Shown here piece after piece: positions 37,292-47,139 of a stretch of 64,000 nt of DNA (positions are counted from its first letter, which is position 1; each line of letters starts with the position of its first letter). The position numbers and the translations under genes are program-made. Location of the stretch: positions 2,717,210-2,781,209 of the forward strand of contig CP133958.1 of the NCBI GenBank assembly GCA_036251205.1, read 5' to 3'. The notes under the pieces are model-generated. The model was not told the origin of the DNA. It ran no database searches and saw nothing but the letters and a program-made list of their open reading frames with translations. The DNA is from Orbaceae bacterium BiB (GTDB lineage Bacteria; Pseudomonadota; Gammaproteobacteria; Enterobacterales; Orbaceae).

Positions 37292-38482
37292 ATGTTTGAA
37301 AAAGTTGAACCATATGCCGGCGATCCGATTTTATCGTTAGTCGCTGATTTCAATAATGATACTAGAGAAAATAAAACTAATTTAAGTATTGGTTACTATT
37401 ATGATGAACAAGGTGTTGTTCCTCAGTTAAGTTGTGTAAAAAAAGCGATTGATACTCTTTATCAAACTAAAAAGGGCGCATCACTTTATTTACCAATGAG
37501 TGGTTTACCGCCTTACTGTAGTGCAATACAAACCTTGTTATTTGGTGAAAATAATCCGTCGGTTAAAGCCGGACGTATTGCTACTATTCAAACTTTAGGT
37601 GGTTCTGGCGCATTAAAAGTGGGTGCCGATTTTCTATTTCGCTATTTCCCTTCTTCACAAGTTTGGGTGAGTGATCCAACATGGGAAAACCATGTCGCGA
37701 TTTTTAATGGTGCTGGTTTTAAAGTTAATCGTTATCCATATTTTGATGCTAACACTGGTGGTGTTAATTTTGACGCTATGCTGCAAACTATTAGTGAATT
37801 ACCCGCTAAAAGTATCGTTTTACTTCATCCATGTTGTCATAATCCAACAGGTGCTGACTTGACGCCAACACAATGGGATAAGGTCATCACTGTATTAAAA
37901 GAAAAAGATTTAATTCCATTCATGGATATTGCTTATCAAGGATTCGGTAAAAATATTACTGAAGATGTTTATGCTATTAGAGCTCTTGCTGCTGCAAATA
38001 TGTGTGGTTTGGTAAGTAACTCTTTCTCAAAAACTTTTTCACTGTATGGTGAACGTGTAGGCGGATTATCTGTTCTTTGTGATGATAAACAAATTGCTAA
38101 CAAAGTTTTGGGGCAATTACAATTCACTGTCCGTCGTAACTATTCAAGTCCTGCTAATGCTGGTGCACAAATCGTTTCTCACGTATTAAATACCCCTGAA
38201 CTCAACGCTCTTTGGGTGAGTGAAGTTAATGAGATGAACGCCCGTATTACTAAAATGCGTACCGTATTGGTGAATACATTAAAAGAGTGTGCGCCCGATC
38301 GTAATTTTGACTTTTTACTACAACAGCAGGGTATGTTTAGTTATACCGGTTTTAGTCAACAGCAAGTTAATCGAATGAAAACTGAGTTTGGCGTTTATTT
38401 AGTTGGCAGTGGTCGAATGTGCGTTGCTGGACTTAATCATAATAATGTTTATCAAGTTGCTAAGGCGTTTGCTGCCGTTTAA
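37292..38482 (+). CDS. tyrB: Aromatic amino acid aminotransferase TyrB
   Basis: PLP enzyme of the class I aminotransferases, last step of Tyr and Phe synthesis, also acting on Leu and Asp. 396 residues (E. coli 397). Sequence is nearer TyrB than Asp[91 protein letters not shown] with the PLP lysine, and [14 protein letters not shown]. Independent transcription unit; AAGGCAC upstream of the ATG. Confidence 0.96.
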   Translation: MFEKVEPYAGDPILSLVADFNNDTRENKTNLSIGYYYDEQGVVPQLSCVKKAIDTLYQTKKGASLYLPMSGLPPYCSAIQTLLFGENNPSVKAGRIATIQTLGGSGALKVGADFLFRYFPSSQVWVSDPTWENHVAIFNGAGFKVNRYPYFDANTGGVNFDAMLQTISELPAKSIVLLHPCCHNPTGADLTPTQWDKVITVLKEKDLIPFMDIAYQGFGKNITEDVYAIRALAAANMCGLVSNSFSKTFSLYGERVGGLSVLCDDKQIANKVLGQLQFTVRRNYSSPANAGAQIVSHVLNTPELNALWVSEVNEMNARITKMRTVLVNTLKECAPDRNFDFLLQQQGMFSYTGFSQQQVNRMKTEFGVYLVGSGRMCVAGLNHNNVYQVAKAFAAV

Positions 38483-38577
38483 TTTTCTTTTTGTAATGAT
38501 AACAACGAGGTCGTAATAATTATTGCGTCTCGTTATGATTAAACGATGAGTTCTCTTAGTCAAAGTGAGTTGTATGG

Positions 38578-39096
38578 ATGATGAAAAAGCGATTTATTTG
38601 GTGTTTTAGTTTATTTCTTCTTACTGGATGTCAATCGCTGAATTTTCAAACTGAGCCCAAGATCGAACCTGATTGTCAGTATGAAACGCTAAGTGGTACT
38701 GAGTTCCGTTTGAGTCCATTAAGTGGTGATGGATTGATAAATGGGTATAAAAATATTTATGTTGCTCAGAGTAAGAGCAGTGCAACACTGTCTGATCAGT
38801 ATCAAGGTATGAAAGGTAAGCTAACTGATAATATTATAGAACGAAATTATTCTCAAGCTTATTTATGGCAGCGTAGTATAAGTCCATTTCGTCATCCGCG
38901 ATTTTATGATAATGATGACTATTTTTATCTAACGAATAAGCAACGAGAAGAGCGTGAACAGAAAACAAAATCAGTTTTCCAACAAGCGATATTGCAAAAC
39001 TGTGCAATTGTTTATATCTCTATTTTCCCAGTTATTCAACCAATTAATAATACGACAGCAATTGAAGCAGCAGGGCTAAAAATTATTAATAAATGA
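38578..39096 (+). CDS. Hypothetical lipoprotein
   Basis: Not recognised. 172 residues beginning MMKKRFIWCFSLFLLTGC; the lipobox Leu-Thr-Gly-Cys18 predicts a lipidated exported protein with Gln at +2, favouring the outer membrane. The mature part has only a few cysteines (CQYE near residue 33, NCAIVYI near 141) and a charged central stretch near residues 110-128. Two ATG codons in tandem at the start; a weak GTGAG site precedes. Followed after 29 bases by the DUF2569 gene, so they may be cotranscribed ahead of galU. Confidence 0.6.
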   Translation: MMKKRFIWCFSLFLLTGCQSLNFQTEPKIEPDCQYETLSGTEFRLSPLSGDGLINGYKNIYVAQSKSSATLSDQYQGMKGKLTDNIIERNYSQAYLWQRSISPFRHPRFYDNDDYFYLTNKQREEREQKTKSVFQQAILQNCAIVYISIFPVIQPINNTTAIEAAGLKIINK

Positions 39097-39125
39097 TAAT
39101 TATAATAATAAGGAAAGGTTAAGGA

Positions 39126-39647
39126 ATGACAAATACAAATAATCTTACAGGTATTGGTGGTTGGTTGATACTTGTTGCTATTCGAATTGTAGTGGCGCCA
39201 TTATCATTACTGTTTTTCATCGTAGTTAGTTTAAATGAGATTGTATTTAGTGGATTATTGCAAGAACTATCATCAATGGATTCCCCTTATTACTTAAGCG
39301 GTTTTTTACCGGTTTATCTCATTGAAGTAGCGATTAATATCTTCTTTTTATTATTGAGTATCTATTTAGCTTACCTATTTTTTACAAAGAATTATAAAAC
39401 ACCCAAGATTTTTATTATTAATGAGTCGGCATATTTAGTTTTTCTGGTTATCGATACGCTCGTTTGTACTCATTTATTTGATTACTACGAAGCGGATATT
39501 CAAACAATAAAAGATATTGTTAAAAGTTTTATTGCCTGTTGTATTTGGATCCCTTACTTTTTGATATCAGTCAGAGTAAAAAATACTTTTATTAATGGTC
39601 GATCAAATAGTGATATAATTGCCAATCAATCAGGTCTAGTAAGTTAA
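39126..39647 (+). CDS. DUF2569-type inner-membrane protein
   Basis: 173 residues, four hydrophobic segments (about 12-33, 50-75, 93-110, 133-150). The opening [21 protein letters not shown] and the fourth-helix end [16 protein letters not shown] match the DUF2569 family of small polytopic proteins of unknown function. RBS AAGGAAAGG. Its stop TAA shares bases with the region just before galU; galU starts 36 bases later. No function can be assigned. Confidence 0.7.
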   Translation: MTNTNNLTGIGGWLILVAIRIVVAPLSLLFFIVVSLNEIVFSGLLQELSSMDSPYYLSGFLPVYLIEVAINIFFLLLSIYLAYLFFTKNYKTPKIFIINESAYLVFLVIDTLVCTHLFDYYEADIQTIKDIVKSFIACCIWIPYFLISVRVKNTFINGRSNSDIIANQSGLVS

Positions 39648-39682
39648 TGTTGTTTTCTCCCTACAAAGCAAAGGAAGTCAAT

Positions 39683-40603
39683 ATGTCTGCAAATTTTTCG
39701 TCATCAGTAAAAGGTAAAGTAACTAAAGCGGTTATTCCTGTTGCTGGGCTTGGTACTCGAATGCTACCAGCAACTAAAGCAATTCCTAAAGAGATGCTTC
39801 CTGTTGTTGATAAACCATTAATTCAATACGTTGTCAAAGAGTGTATTGCTGCTGGTATTACCGAAATTATTTTTGTAACCCATTCATCTAAAAACTCTAT
39901 TGAAAACCATTTTGATACCAGTTTTGAGTTAGAAGCAATGCTTGAAGCTCGTGTTAAACGTCAGCTATTAGCTGAAGTAAAAGCGATTTTACCTAAACAT
40001 GTTTCAATCAGCAGTGTGCGACAAGGTTTAGCAAAAGGTTTAGGTCATGCTGTACTTTGTGCTTATCCGTTAGTCGGCGATGAACCTTTTGCGGTTGTAT
40101 TACCCGATGTGATTATTGATGAATATGATAGTAATCTGACAAAAGATAACTTAGCCGCTATGATTACTAATTATCATGAAACTAAGCGTAGTCAAATTAT
40201 GGTTGAGCCCGTTCCTCAAGAATTAGTTTCATCGTATGGGATTGTTGATTGCCATGGTAGTGAACTTTTGGCTGGTAATATTGCACAAATGTATAGTGTT
40301 ATTGAAAAACCGGCTAAAGAAGATGCGCCATCAAATCAATCTATTGTTGGTCGTTATGTGCTATCTGAACAAATTTGGCCGCTATTAGCAAAAACGCCTC
40401 TAGGAGCAGGGGACGAAATTCAATTAACCGATGCTATTGCGATGTTGCTTGAGAGTGAACCTGTTGATGCATACTGTATTCAAGGGCGTAGCCATGATTG
40501 CGGTAACAAATTGGGCTATGTACAAACGTTTGTGGAGTATGCAATGCGTCATGCTAGCTTAGGGACTAATGTTAAAGCTTGGTTGAAAAACTTAAAACTG
40601 TAG
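39683..40603 (+). CDS. galU: UTP-glucose-1-phosphate uridylyltransferase
   Basis: Makes UDP-glucose for glycans, LPS and trehalose. Start at 39683 ([12 protein letters not shown]) with AAGGAAG upstream, giving 306 residues (E. coli 302); the frame extends upstream without a site. Nucleotidyl motif [25 protein letters not shown], active-site Lys in that block, [30 protein letters not shown] and [11 protein letters not shown]. Typical GalU. With galE at the left edge, both UDP-hexose steps are in this window. Confidence 0.96.
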   Translation: MSANFSSSVKGKVTKAVIPVAGLGTRMLPATKAIPKEMLPVVDKPLIQYVVKECIAAGITEIIFVTHSSKNSIENHFDTSFELEAMLEARVKRQLLAEVKAILPKHVSISSVRQGLAKGLGHAVLCAYPLVGDEPFAVVLPDVIIDEYDSNLTKDNLAAMITNYHETKRSQIMVEPVPQELVSSYGIVDCHGSELLAGNIAQMYSVIEKPAKEDAPSNQSIVGRYVLSEQIWPLLAKTPLGAGDEIQLTDAIAMLLESEPVDAYCIQGRSHDCGNKLGYVQTFVEYAMRHASLGTNVKAWLKNLKL

Positions 40604-40615
40604 CTCTTTTTTTGT

Positions 40616-41398
40616 ATGATTAATTTATCTGCATATCAATCTTTGCTTGCTCCTATTGAGCAGTTTTTATTGTGTTCAACACCGAACACATGGATTCAAG
40701 AAGCAAGTAAAGAGGATAACTTACCGATTCTATTAATCGATCATATGATTTGTGAATTAAAAGCTGCTCAAACTGCGGCTTGGTTAATTCGTAAATATGC
40801 GGTTGATAAACAGAGTGGTGAGATACTATTAACTTGGTTAGCGCCTTACGAAAAGCTTATCTATCGAAAAGAGGGGTGCTTACAAGATTTGGCGAACTCC
40901 CATCAAGATATCTCTAAAAAGTTAACATTACGAGAAAATTGTCCTTATAGCTATGATTTAGTTGATAAAATGGTTATGTTAATAAAAGAAGAGCTACATC
41001 ATTTTTATCAAGTATTCGATATCATGCAACAACGACATATTGATTATCAAAATATTTCGGCAGGGCGCTATGCTAAAGGGCTGATGAAGTATGTTAGAAC
41101 CCATGAACCAGCTACTTTAGTCGATAAACTAATTTGTGGTGCTTATATTGAAGCTAGATCGTGTGAACGGTTTGCTAAATTGGCGCCATATGTTGACGAT
41201 GAATTAGCGAATTTTTATATCTCTTTGTTACGCTCTGAAGCAAGACATTATCAAGATTATTTAACATTAGCTCAGCAGATTGCCAGCGATGATATTGGGC
41301 AACGAGTATTGCTATTTGGTAACGTTGAAGCAGAATTAATTATGCTGGAAGATAACGAATTTCGTTTTCACAGTGGTACTCCGATAAATAATAAATAA
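40616..41398 (+). CDS. miaE: tRNA 2-methylthio-N6-isopentenyladenosine-37 hydroxylase
   Basis: Di-iron monooxygenase that hydroxylates the isopentenyl group of ms2i6A at tRNA position 37. 260 residues. Ferritin-like iron ligands: Glu in DHMICELKAAQTA, EELHHFY, EARSCERF, and SEARHYQDY, matching Salmonella MiaE. E. coli K-12 lacks MiaE. It starts 12 bases after galU and ends before a bidirectional terminator facing suhB. Confidence 0.93.
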   Translation: MINLSAYQSLLAPIEQFLLCSTPNTWIQEASKEDNLPILLIDHMICELKAAQTAAWLIRKYAVDKQSGEILLTWLAPYEKLIYRKEGCLQDLANSHQDISKKLTLRENCPYSYDLVDKMVMLIKEELHHFYQVFDIMQQRHIDYQNISAGRYAKGLMKYVRTHEPATLVDKLICGAYIEARSCERFAKLAPYVDDELANFYISLLRSEARHYQDYLTLAQQIASDDIGQRVLLFGNVEAELIMLEDNEFRFHSGTPINNK

Positions 41399-41421
41399 CC
41401 CGCGAATTGCGGGTTATTTTC
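41394..41421. terminator. Bidirectional terminator between miaE and suhB
   Basis: Perfect 10-base stem AATAACCCGC / GCGGGTTATT, GAATT loop, T-run on the plus strand (41414-41420) and matching A/T flank on the other. Confidence 0.88.
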
Positions 41422-41431
41422 ACTAATCATA

Positions 41432-42235
41432 TTAGCATTTGAGACGATCAGGCCAATCACCTTGTGTTAAAGTAATAAAATCTTTTACTACTTTTGGATT
41501 TCCAGCAACAATATTACCAGATACCATATAGTTATTTCCACCAACAAAATCAGTCACGATGCCGCCAGCTTCTCGTAAAATTAATTCACCAGCTGCAATA
41601 TCCCATGGTTTTAAACCGATTTCAAAAAATCCATCTAAGCGACCAGAAGCTACATATGCAAGATCTAATGCCGCGGAACCCGTACGACGAAAATCTGAAC
41701 ATTTTGTAAATAGCTTTTGTAATACGGCAAAATAACAATCGCTATACTGTTTCGCTTTATAAGGGAATGCGATAGCAAGTACCGTTGTATTAAGATCTTT
41801 AGCATTACTTACTCGAATTCGATAGCCATTAAGTTGAGCACCTTGACCACGTGTTGCAGTATAAAGTTCATTAGCCATTGGATCATACACAACAGCAACT
41901 TCAGTTTTACCTTTTAAACGGACTGCAATAGAGATACTGCAATGAGGGATGCCTTTGATAAAGTTAGTCGTGCCATCAATTGGATCGATAATCCACTGTA
42001 CATCATTATCACTGCCTTTTGTTAGACCACCTTCTTCAGCGATAATAGTATGATCTGGGTAAGCTTTTTTGATTGTTTCTATAATAAGTGCTTCTGCGGC
42101 TCTGTCAGCGTTAGTTGCGAAATCATTTTCGCCTTTAGTATCGACAGTGATTGAAGCCGGATTTTCATAAGATTTAATGATTACATTGCCTGCTTTACGG
42201 GCAGCACGAATAGCAATATTGAGCATCGGATGCAT
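41432..42235 (-). CDS. suhB: Inositol-1-monophosphatase SuhB
   Basis: Lithium-sensitive inositol phosphatase family; in E. coli it also assembles in the rRNA antitermination complex with NusB, whose gene lies 2.2 kb away. 267 residues (E. coli 267). Metal motif EEG near residue 67, DPIDGTTNFIKG at 84-95, and WDIAAGELILREAGG near 212. Starts MHPMLNIAIRAARKAGN. Divergent from trmJ, as in E. coli. Confidence 0.97.
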   Translation of the reverse strand: MHPMLNIAIRAARKAGNVIIKSYENPASITVDTKGENDFATNADRAAEALIIETIKKAYPDHTIIAEEGGLTKGSDNDVQWIIDPIDGTTNFIKGIPHCSISIAVRLKGKTEVAVVYDPMANELYTATRGQGAQLNGYRIRVSNAKDLNTTVLAIAFPYKAKQYSDCYFAVLQKLFTKCSDFRRTGSAALDLAYVASGRLDGFFEIGLKPWDIAAGELILREAGGIVTDFVGGNNYMVSGNIVAGNPKVVKDFITLTQGDWPDRLKC

Positions 42236-42382
42236 AGTGTTTTTCTTCCAATTGATGTTAAAGAACAGAAAATGAATTTACCTAATCAAACGGTAAATAT
42301 TTTGCCCGACAGTATAGCAGTATTTTTCGGTTTTTCTAGTTTATGTTAGTATAGCGGTAAAATTTTATTGGATATCATCTTA

Positions 42383-43108
42383 ATGTCATTACTTAATCAG
42401 ATTAAAATTGTTCTAATTGAAACCTCACATACCGGTAATATTGGTTCGGCCGCTCGCGCTATGAAAACGATGGGAATTACCCAACTTTGTTTAGTTAATC
42501 CGATCGTAAAGCCTGATTCACAAGCGATTTCATTAGCGGCTGGTGCGAGCGATATTGTTAAAAATGCACAGATTGTGACATCCATGGAAGAGGCTATTGC
42601 AGATTGTCAATTAGTGATTGGAACAAGTGCTCGATCGCGTCATTTACAGTGGCCTCATTTAGAATCATTTGAAAGTGGTGATAAAATTGTAAGGGAAGCG
42701 CAGCAAGGACATCAAGTTGCATTGGTATTTGGTCGGGAACGTGTTGGATTGACTAATGAAGAGTTACAAAAATGCCACTATCATGTTTCAATTCCCGCTA
42801 ATCCCGATTATAGTTCACTGAATTTAGCAATGTCAGTGCAAGTGCTATGCTATGAAATTCGTATGGCGATGCTACGAACTATTGATAAACCGAATATCGT
42901 TTCTGCTCCTATTGACTATCCTAAGAATGATGATATTGAACGTTTTTATCAGCATTTAGAACAAACGCTTTTACAGACCAGCTTTATTAATCCTAATCAT
43001 CCTGGACAAATTATGGGGCGGTTACGTCGCCTATTTACACGAGCACAGATTGAACAGCAAGAGTTGAATATTTTACGTGGTATTTTAACCTCGATTAATA
43101 AACAATAA
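42383..43108 (+). CDS. trmJ: tRNA (cytidine/uridine-2'-O-)-methyltransferase TrmJ
   Basis: SPOUT enzyme methylating ribose at position 32 of tRNAs. Start at 42383 ([15 protein letters not shown]), giving 241 residues (E. coli 246). Motif 1 [14 protein letters not shown] with Arg, motif 2 [14 protein letters not shown], motif 3 [20 protein letters not shown] forming the trefoil knot. C-terminal extension contains [21 protein letters not shown]. In E. coli it precedes iscR; here an ABC permease gene follows instead. Confidence 0.95.
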   Translation: MSLLNQIKIVLIETSHTGNIGSAARAMKTMGITQLCLVNPIVKPDSQAISLAAGASDIVKNAQIVTSMEEAIADCQLVIGTSARSRHLQWPHLESFESGDKIVREAQQGHQVALVFGRERVGLTNEELQKCHYHVSIPANPDYSSLNLAMSVQVLCYEIRMAMLRTIDKPNIVSAPIDYPKNDDIERFYQHLEQTLLQTSFINPNHPGQIMGRLRRLFTRAQIEQQELNILRGILTSINKQ

Positions 43109-43162
43109 TTGTGTCATAGCTGCTATAAAATAGCATAAGTTAAATTATAGAGGTCAACTATT

Positions 43163-43819
43163 GTGGATTTGGATACTACCGGGTCAATTTTTTTCGATAT
43201 ACTATTTTTGCGTAATGGATTTGCTGATGGTTTAGCGTTAACTTTAACATTAGCGTTATTTGTCTGGATAAATGGCTTGATCATTGGCTTTTTATTGGCA
43301 GAAATTAAATTTGCTTTGCCGAAGAACATAAGATTTATTATTAATTTTATATTGTGGTTGTTTAAAAGTGTGCCGATATTTATTTTAATGTTTTATTTCT
43401 ATTACGATTATTATGCGACGTATGATAATTCTCAATACATATTATTCTCTACTCCATTCGTCGCGTCGAGTTCAGCGATGAGTTTTTGGGCAATAGCGAG
43501 TATGGCTGATATTTTTTATCGTTGTAGAATATATCGAGCTAGCCATCAAACCGCAACAAGCACTAACATTAATTTCTTGATTGCTATCCCTCAAGCCATA
43601 CGTTTTCTGGCAACGATTATTACTATTACCCCGATTGCTAGCATATTAGTTGTCCCTGAGTTTTTCTCTGTTGTTCACCTTTATTTAATATCAGCCTACG
43701 ATGATATCTCACAAATTATGTATGCGACTATTCTAGTCTATCTCTTTATAATCGGTGTTATCACAATAATAGCTAAAGTGTTAGACAAGATATTACATGT
43801 ACAGCAAGAGCTATTTTAG
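43163..43819 (+). CDS. Orphan polar-amino-acid-type ABC permease (uncertain)
   Basis: 218 residues, GTG start at 43163 with AGAGG upstream. Five hydrophobic segments. FADGLALTLTLALFVWINGLIIGF and FILWLFKSVPIFILMFYFYY resemble the HisM/GlnP-type permeases (TLxLT start and F-R-G-x-P-L-L-x-Q-L loop), but the EAA loop, expected about residues 120-160, is poorly conserved. No binding protein or ATPase gene is adjacent. Possibly a diverged or decaying ABC subunit. Confidence 0.5.
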   Translation: MDLDTTGSIFFDILFLRNGFADGLALTLTLALFVWINGLIIGFLLAEIKFALPKNIRFIINFILWLFKSVPIFILMFYFYYDYYATYDNSQYILFSTPFVASSSAMSFWAIASMADIFYRCRIYRASHQTATSTNINFLIAIPQAIRFLATIITITPIASILVVPEFFSVVHLYLISAYDDISQIMYATILVYLFIIGVITIIAKVLDKILHVQQELF

Positions 43820-43949
43820 AATTCGAATTATTGTTCATCTATTACTATGGCTTTACACAAAATCAACATAGCGAAAATTGAAATATGTGCTAAAATTGCG
43901 CCATTATTAAAGGGCTAAGTTAAATTTAGCTAGAGTTAGAGGAATCATT

Positions 43950-44420
43950 ATGCAAACTATCGAAGGTCAGGTCGCTGCACCAAAAGCAAAAATAGCCATA
44001 ATTACGGCTCGTTTTAACCATTTTATTAACGACAGCCTTGTAGAAGGTGCTATCGACGCTCTAAAGCGTATCGGGCAAGTTGATGATAAAAATATTACAG
44101 TAATTAAAGTTCCTGGTGCTTATGAGATTCCGTTAACGGCAAAAGCAGTCGCTCAAAGTAAAAAATATGATGGAATTGTTGCTTTAGGTACTGTTATTCG
44201 TGGTAGCACTGCGCACTTTGATTATGTCGCTGGTGAATCGAGTTCTGGTTTATTATCTGTTTCTTTAGAACATACAATTCCTGTTGGATTTGGTATTTTA
44301 ACAACAGAAAATATTGAACAAGCAATTGAGCGAGCAGGTACTAAAGCAGGTAATAAAGGTGCTGAAGCTGCGTTAACAGTGCTTGAAATGTTAAATACCT
44401 TAAAAGCAATTAAGGGGTAA
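43950..44420 (+). CDS. ribH: 6,7-dimethyl-8-ribityllumazine synthase
   Basis: Penultimate riboflavin step, forms icosahedral or pentameric assemblies. 156 residues (E. coli 156). [42 protein letters not shown] with the catalytic His88 context, and [38 protein letters not shown]. Three bases to nusB, so an operon. Confidence 0.97.
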   Translation: MQTIEGQVAAPKAKIAIITARFNHFINDSLVEGAIDALKRIGQVDDKNITVIKVPGAYEIPLTAKAVAQSKKYDGIVALGTVIRGSTAHFDYVAGESSSGLLSVSLEHTIPVGFGILTTENIEQAIERAGTKAGNKGAEAALTVLEMLNTLKAIKG

Positions 44421-44423
44421 GGC

Positions 44424-44846
44424 GTGAGCACAGCAATAAATCCAAGACGTAGAGCTCGTGAATGCGCGGTGCAAGCGATTTATTCTTGGCAAATTTCTAA
44501 AAATGACCTCTCCGATGTTGAAGTTAGTTTTATGACTGATCAAGATATGAAAGGCGTAGATAAAAAGTATTTTCGTGAATTATTAAATGGCGTTGGTCTT
44601 AATTCTGCAGAAATTGATACAAAAATGGAGCCTTACCTAAACGAGCGTTCTTTAGATGAATTAGGTTTTGTTGAGCGAGCCATTTTACGTATTGCTATTT
44701 ACGAATTACTTAAGCGTGAAGATGTACCTTATAAAGTTGTTATTAATGAAGCGATTGATTTAACTAAAACTTTTGGTGCTGAAGAGAGTCATAAATTTAT
44801 TAATGGTGTGCTTGATAAAGTGGCACCAACAATCCGAACGCGATAA
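44424..44846 (+). CDS. nusB: Transcription antitermination factor NusB
   Basis: RNA-binding factor for rRNA antitermination. 140 residues (E. coli 139), GTG start. Arg-rich N-terminus [20 protein letters not shown], then [25 protein letters not shown] and [30 protein letters not shown]. Follows ribH by three bases. Confidence 0.97.
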   Translation: MSTAINPRRRARECAVQAIYSWQISKNDLSDVEVSFMTDQDMKGVDKKYFRELLNGVGLNSAEIDTKMEPYLNERSLDELGFVERAILRIAIYELLKREDVPYKVVINEAIDLTKTFGAEESHKFINGVLDKVAPTIRTR

Positions 44847-44860
44847 ATAGTGAGAAGCTA

Positions 44861-45976
44861 ATGAGTGACAATGAGTCATCAAGTAAAGATAAAGTAAAAC
44901 CTACGGTTTTTTATGCTCAAAAATCGAAAGATGAGAAACCTAAACGATCTGAAGGCAAACGTGATTTTGGTAAAGGTAAGCCTGCAAATCGTGGTGGATA
45001 TGGTCAATCGTCAGATAACAACCGTTCGGAACGACCTCGCTCAGAGAATCGCTATTCAAATGATAAGCGTTCAAGTGATAGCCGTATTGAAACGTTTAAA
45101 CCACGTAGTAAGTCATCTCCTGTTGCGGAGAAAACGAACGACTCGCCATGGAAAAATCGTTTTCAAAATACAGAACAGCTGCCGACTTATGAAGCTGAGT
45201 CTAAATTTACTGATCATGATAAAATAAAGCGCCAACGCAAAGAAGAAACATTAATTTATAGCGAAAATAGTTGTAAATCTGTCTTTGATAATCGCCCTGA
45301 TGCGATTGTTAAAGCGTTTATTGTGCAAGAGAAAACATACGAGTTTAAAGCGTTAATTGCTTATTTAGTTGAGCATCGCCTCGGTTATGATGTGATTAGC
45401 GATGAACAGATGGCTAAGGTTGCGCAAACTCCCCATCACGGTGGTATCTGTTTAATTGTCAAAAAACGCCAAGCACAATCCGTTGGTGATTATTTACTAG
45501 TAGCCAGCAAATCAGAACATAACTGTATTTTAGCGATTGATGATATAGATAATCCGCACAATTTGGGTGGCATAGCAAGGACTGCGGCTTTTTTCAATGT
45601 TAATGGTTTATTATTAAGACAACCTGATATATTAGATAACGGCGCTGCTATGCGTGTTGCTGAAGGTGGTGTTGAATCACTGAGCTTGATTAAAGCTGAT
45701 GATTTTATTGCTTCAATTGATCAGTTCAAGCAGCAAGGGTATCAAGTAGTCGCTTTACTACCTTGTAAGGTTAATACAATCAAAGCTGATACTTTAGCGA
45801 AAATGGCTGTAAAAAATAAAGTTGTGTTTATTGTTTTTCAACAAATAAATACGAAGCTTGCTGGTTTGGCTGACAAAGTTGTCTACCTTCCTGGCAGTGA
45901 AGCGATGTCCGCACTTAATATTTCGGTATTAACAGGTATTGCCTTAGCAAAATGGCAAGAAAAAAATAGTAAATAG
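44861..45976 (+). CDS. yfiF: SpoU/TrmH-family RNA methyltransferase-like protein, YfiF-like
   Basis: 371 residues. Residues 1-125 are a low-complexity, Lys/Arg/Ser-rich and probably disordered tail ending SPWKNRFQN; then an L30e-like domain (RQRKEETLIYSENSCKSVF ... HHGGICLIVKKR) and a SPOUT knot (DNPHNLGGIARTAAFFNV; GAAMRVAEGGVESL; MSALNISVLTGIALAKW). This order matches E. coli YfiF. The second SPOUT motif, normally an LGxExxGL pattern, reads VFQQINTKLAGL here, so the usual Glu is gone and catalysis is doubtful. 14 bases after nusB. Confidence 0.82.
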   Translation: MSDNESSSKDKVKPTVFYAQKSKDEKPKRSEGKRDFGKGKPANRGGYGQSSDNNRSERPRSENRYSNDKRSSDSRIETFKPRSKSSPVAEKTNDSPWKNRFQNTEQLPTYEAESKFTDHDKIKRQRKEETLIYSENSCKSVFDNRPDAIVKAFIVQEKTYEFKALIAYLVEHRLGYDVISDEQMAKVAQTPHHGGICLIVKKRQAQSVGDYLLVASKSEHNCILAIDDIDNPHNLGGIARTAAFFNVNGLLLRQPDILDNGAAMRVAEGGVESLSLIKADDFIASIDQFKQQGYQVVALLPCKVNTIKADTLAKMAVKNKVVFIVFQQINTKLAGLADKVVYLPGSEAMSALNISVLTGIALAKWQEKNSK

Positions 45977-45988
45977 TCTCATTTCTAT

Positions 45989-46022
45989 ATACCTTCTTGT
46001 TACTGGGTTAACAAGAAGGTAT
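45989..46022. terminator. Hairpin terminator after the yfiF-like gene
   Basis: Perfect 14-base stem (45989-46002 with 46009-46022) around a 6-base loop; few T residues follow. Confidence 0.6.
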
Positions 46023-46118
46023 TCTACTAATAAATGGTAAATAGCATCTTTTGAATAGACAGAAATTAAATTTTGGATAGAGTGTACCAAAACTCACTAA
46101 AATAACTTCTGATACGAC

Positions 46119-47066
46119 ATGAATACATCATCTCATTCTACACACCAAATTGGTTTAATTTTTGGTAAATTTTATCCTCTACACTGTGGGCATATTTATT
46201 TAATTGAAAAAGCAGCTAGTCAGGTTGATGAATTGCATATTATTTTAGGGTGTGAACAAGCTCGAGATTTAAGATTATTTGAAACGAGCCATATGCCTCG
46301 GCAGCCACAAGTTAAAGACCGTTTTTATTGGTTGCAAAAAACATTTAAAAATCGCCACAATATTCATATCCATATTTTAGATGAGGCAGGTATCGCATCT
46401 TATCCTAATGGCTGGAAAGATTGGAGCGATCGTGTGAAAGCGATTCTACAAAAGTATCAAGTTATACCGACTGTTATTTTTACGAGTGAACCTCAAGATA
46501 TCGATAATCATGCACTACATTTTGGTTGTGAAGTTAAATTAATTGATGCAAATCGTGAATTTATCAATATTAGTGCTACAAAAATTCGTCAAAGTCCCTA
46601 CCAAAACTGGCAATACATAGCCAAAGCGGCCAGACCATTTTTTGTCAAACGTATGGCGTTAATTAGTGATCATAAACTTAATCGTCTGCCTAAACAGTTG
46701 GCAAATATTTATAATACTGAATATGTTTCTAACGGTTATATTAATTATATCTATAATAAGGTAAAAGATCAGACGACGGCATTGGTATTAAGTGAAGCTG
46801 ATTATATTCGTATTGCCATGTTACATGCTGAACGTATTGATCAATCAGCATTTATAGCTAACCGCGTTTTATTTACTTCTCTTGATTTTAAAACATTACA
46901 TCAATGCTATCAAAATACTTTTAAAAAAACTCACCCTATTTTACAAGAGTTAGAAAATAATTATCCGTTTGATCTTGTTATCCATAAATCGGATCTTGAA
47001 CACTCAAATTCACCTTTAACCACTTTTGAGCAGGTAATTAGTCTAGTTGAAAAACAGTTAGATTAA
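46119..47066 (+). CDS. nadR: NadR-like NMN adenylyltransferase with degenerate kinase domain
   Basis: 315 residues. The adenylyltransferase half is intact: GKFYPLHCGHIYLIEKA with HxGH at residues 22-25 and ISATKIR at 151-157. The C-terminal half aligns with the ribosylnicotinamide kinase domain (RPFFVKRMAL, LANIYNTEY, HAERID, NYPFDLVI), but the P-loop GGESSGKST of E. coli is replaced by SDHKLNRLP (183-191), and other kinase motifs are eroded. The regulatory N-terminal HTH of E. coli NadR is also absent. NMN-to-NAD activity is plausible; NR phosphorylation by this protein is not. Confidence 0.85.
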   Translation: MNTSSHSTHQIGLIFGKFYPLHCGHIYLIEKAASQVDELHIILGCEQARDLRLFETSHMPRQPQVKDRFYWLQKTFKNRHNIHIHILDEAGIASYPNGWKDWSDRVKAILQKYQVIPTVIFTSEPQDIDNHALHFGCEVKLIDANREFINISATKIRQSPYQNWQYIAKAARPFFVKRMALISDHKLNRLPKQLANIYNTEYVSNGYINYIYNKVKDQTTALVLSEADYIRIAMLHAERIDQSAFIANRVLFTSLDFKTLHQCYQNTFKKTHPILQELENNYPFDLVIHKSDLEHSNSPLTTFEQVISLVEKQLD

Positions 47067-47139
47067 TAATCTACGCTAGAAATAGTATAGATGTAGACTA
47101 TGTGATAGAATGAGCAAAAATTTTAGTGGTTGTACGATT

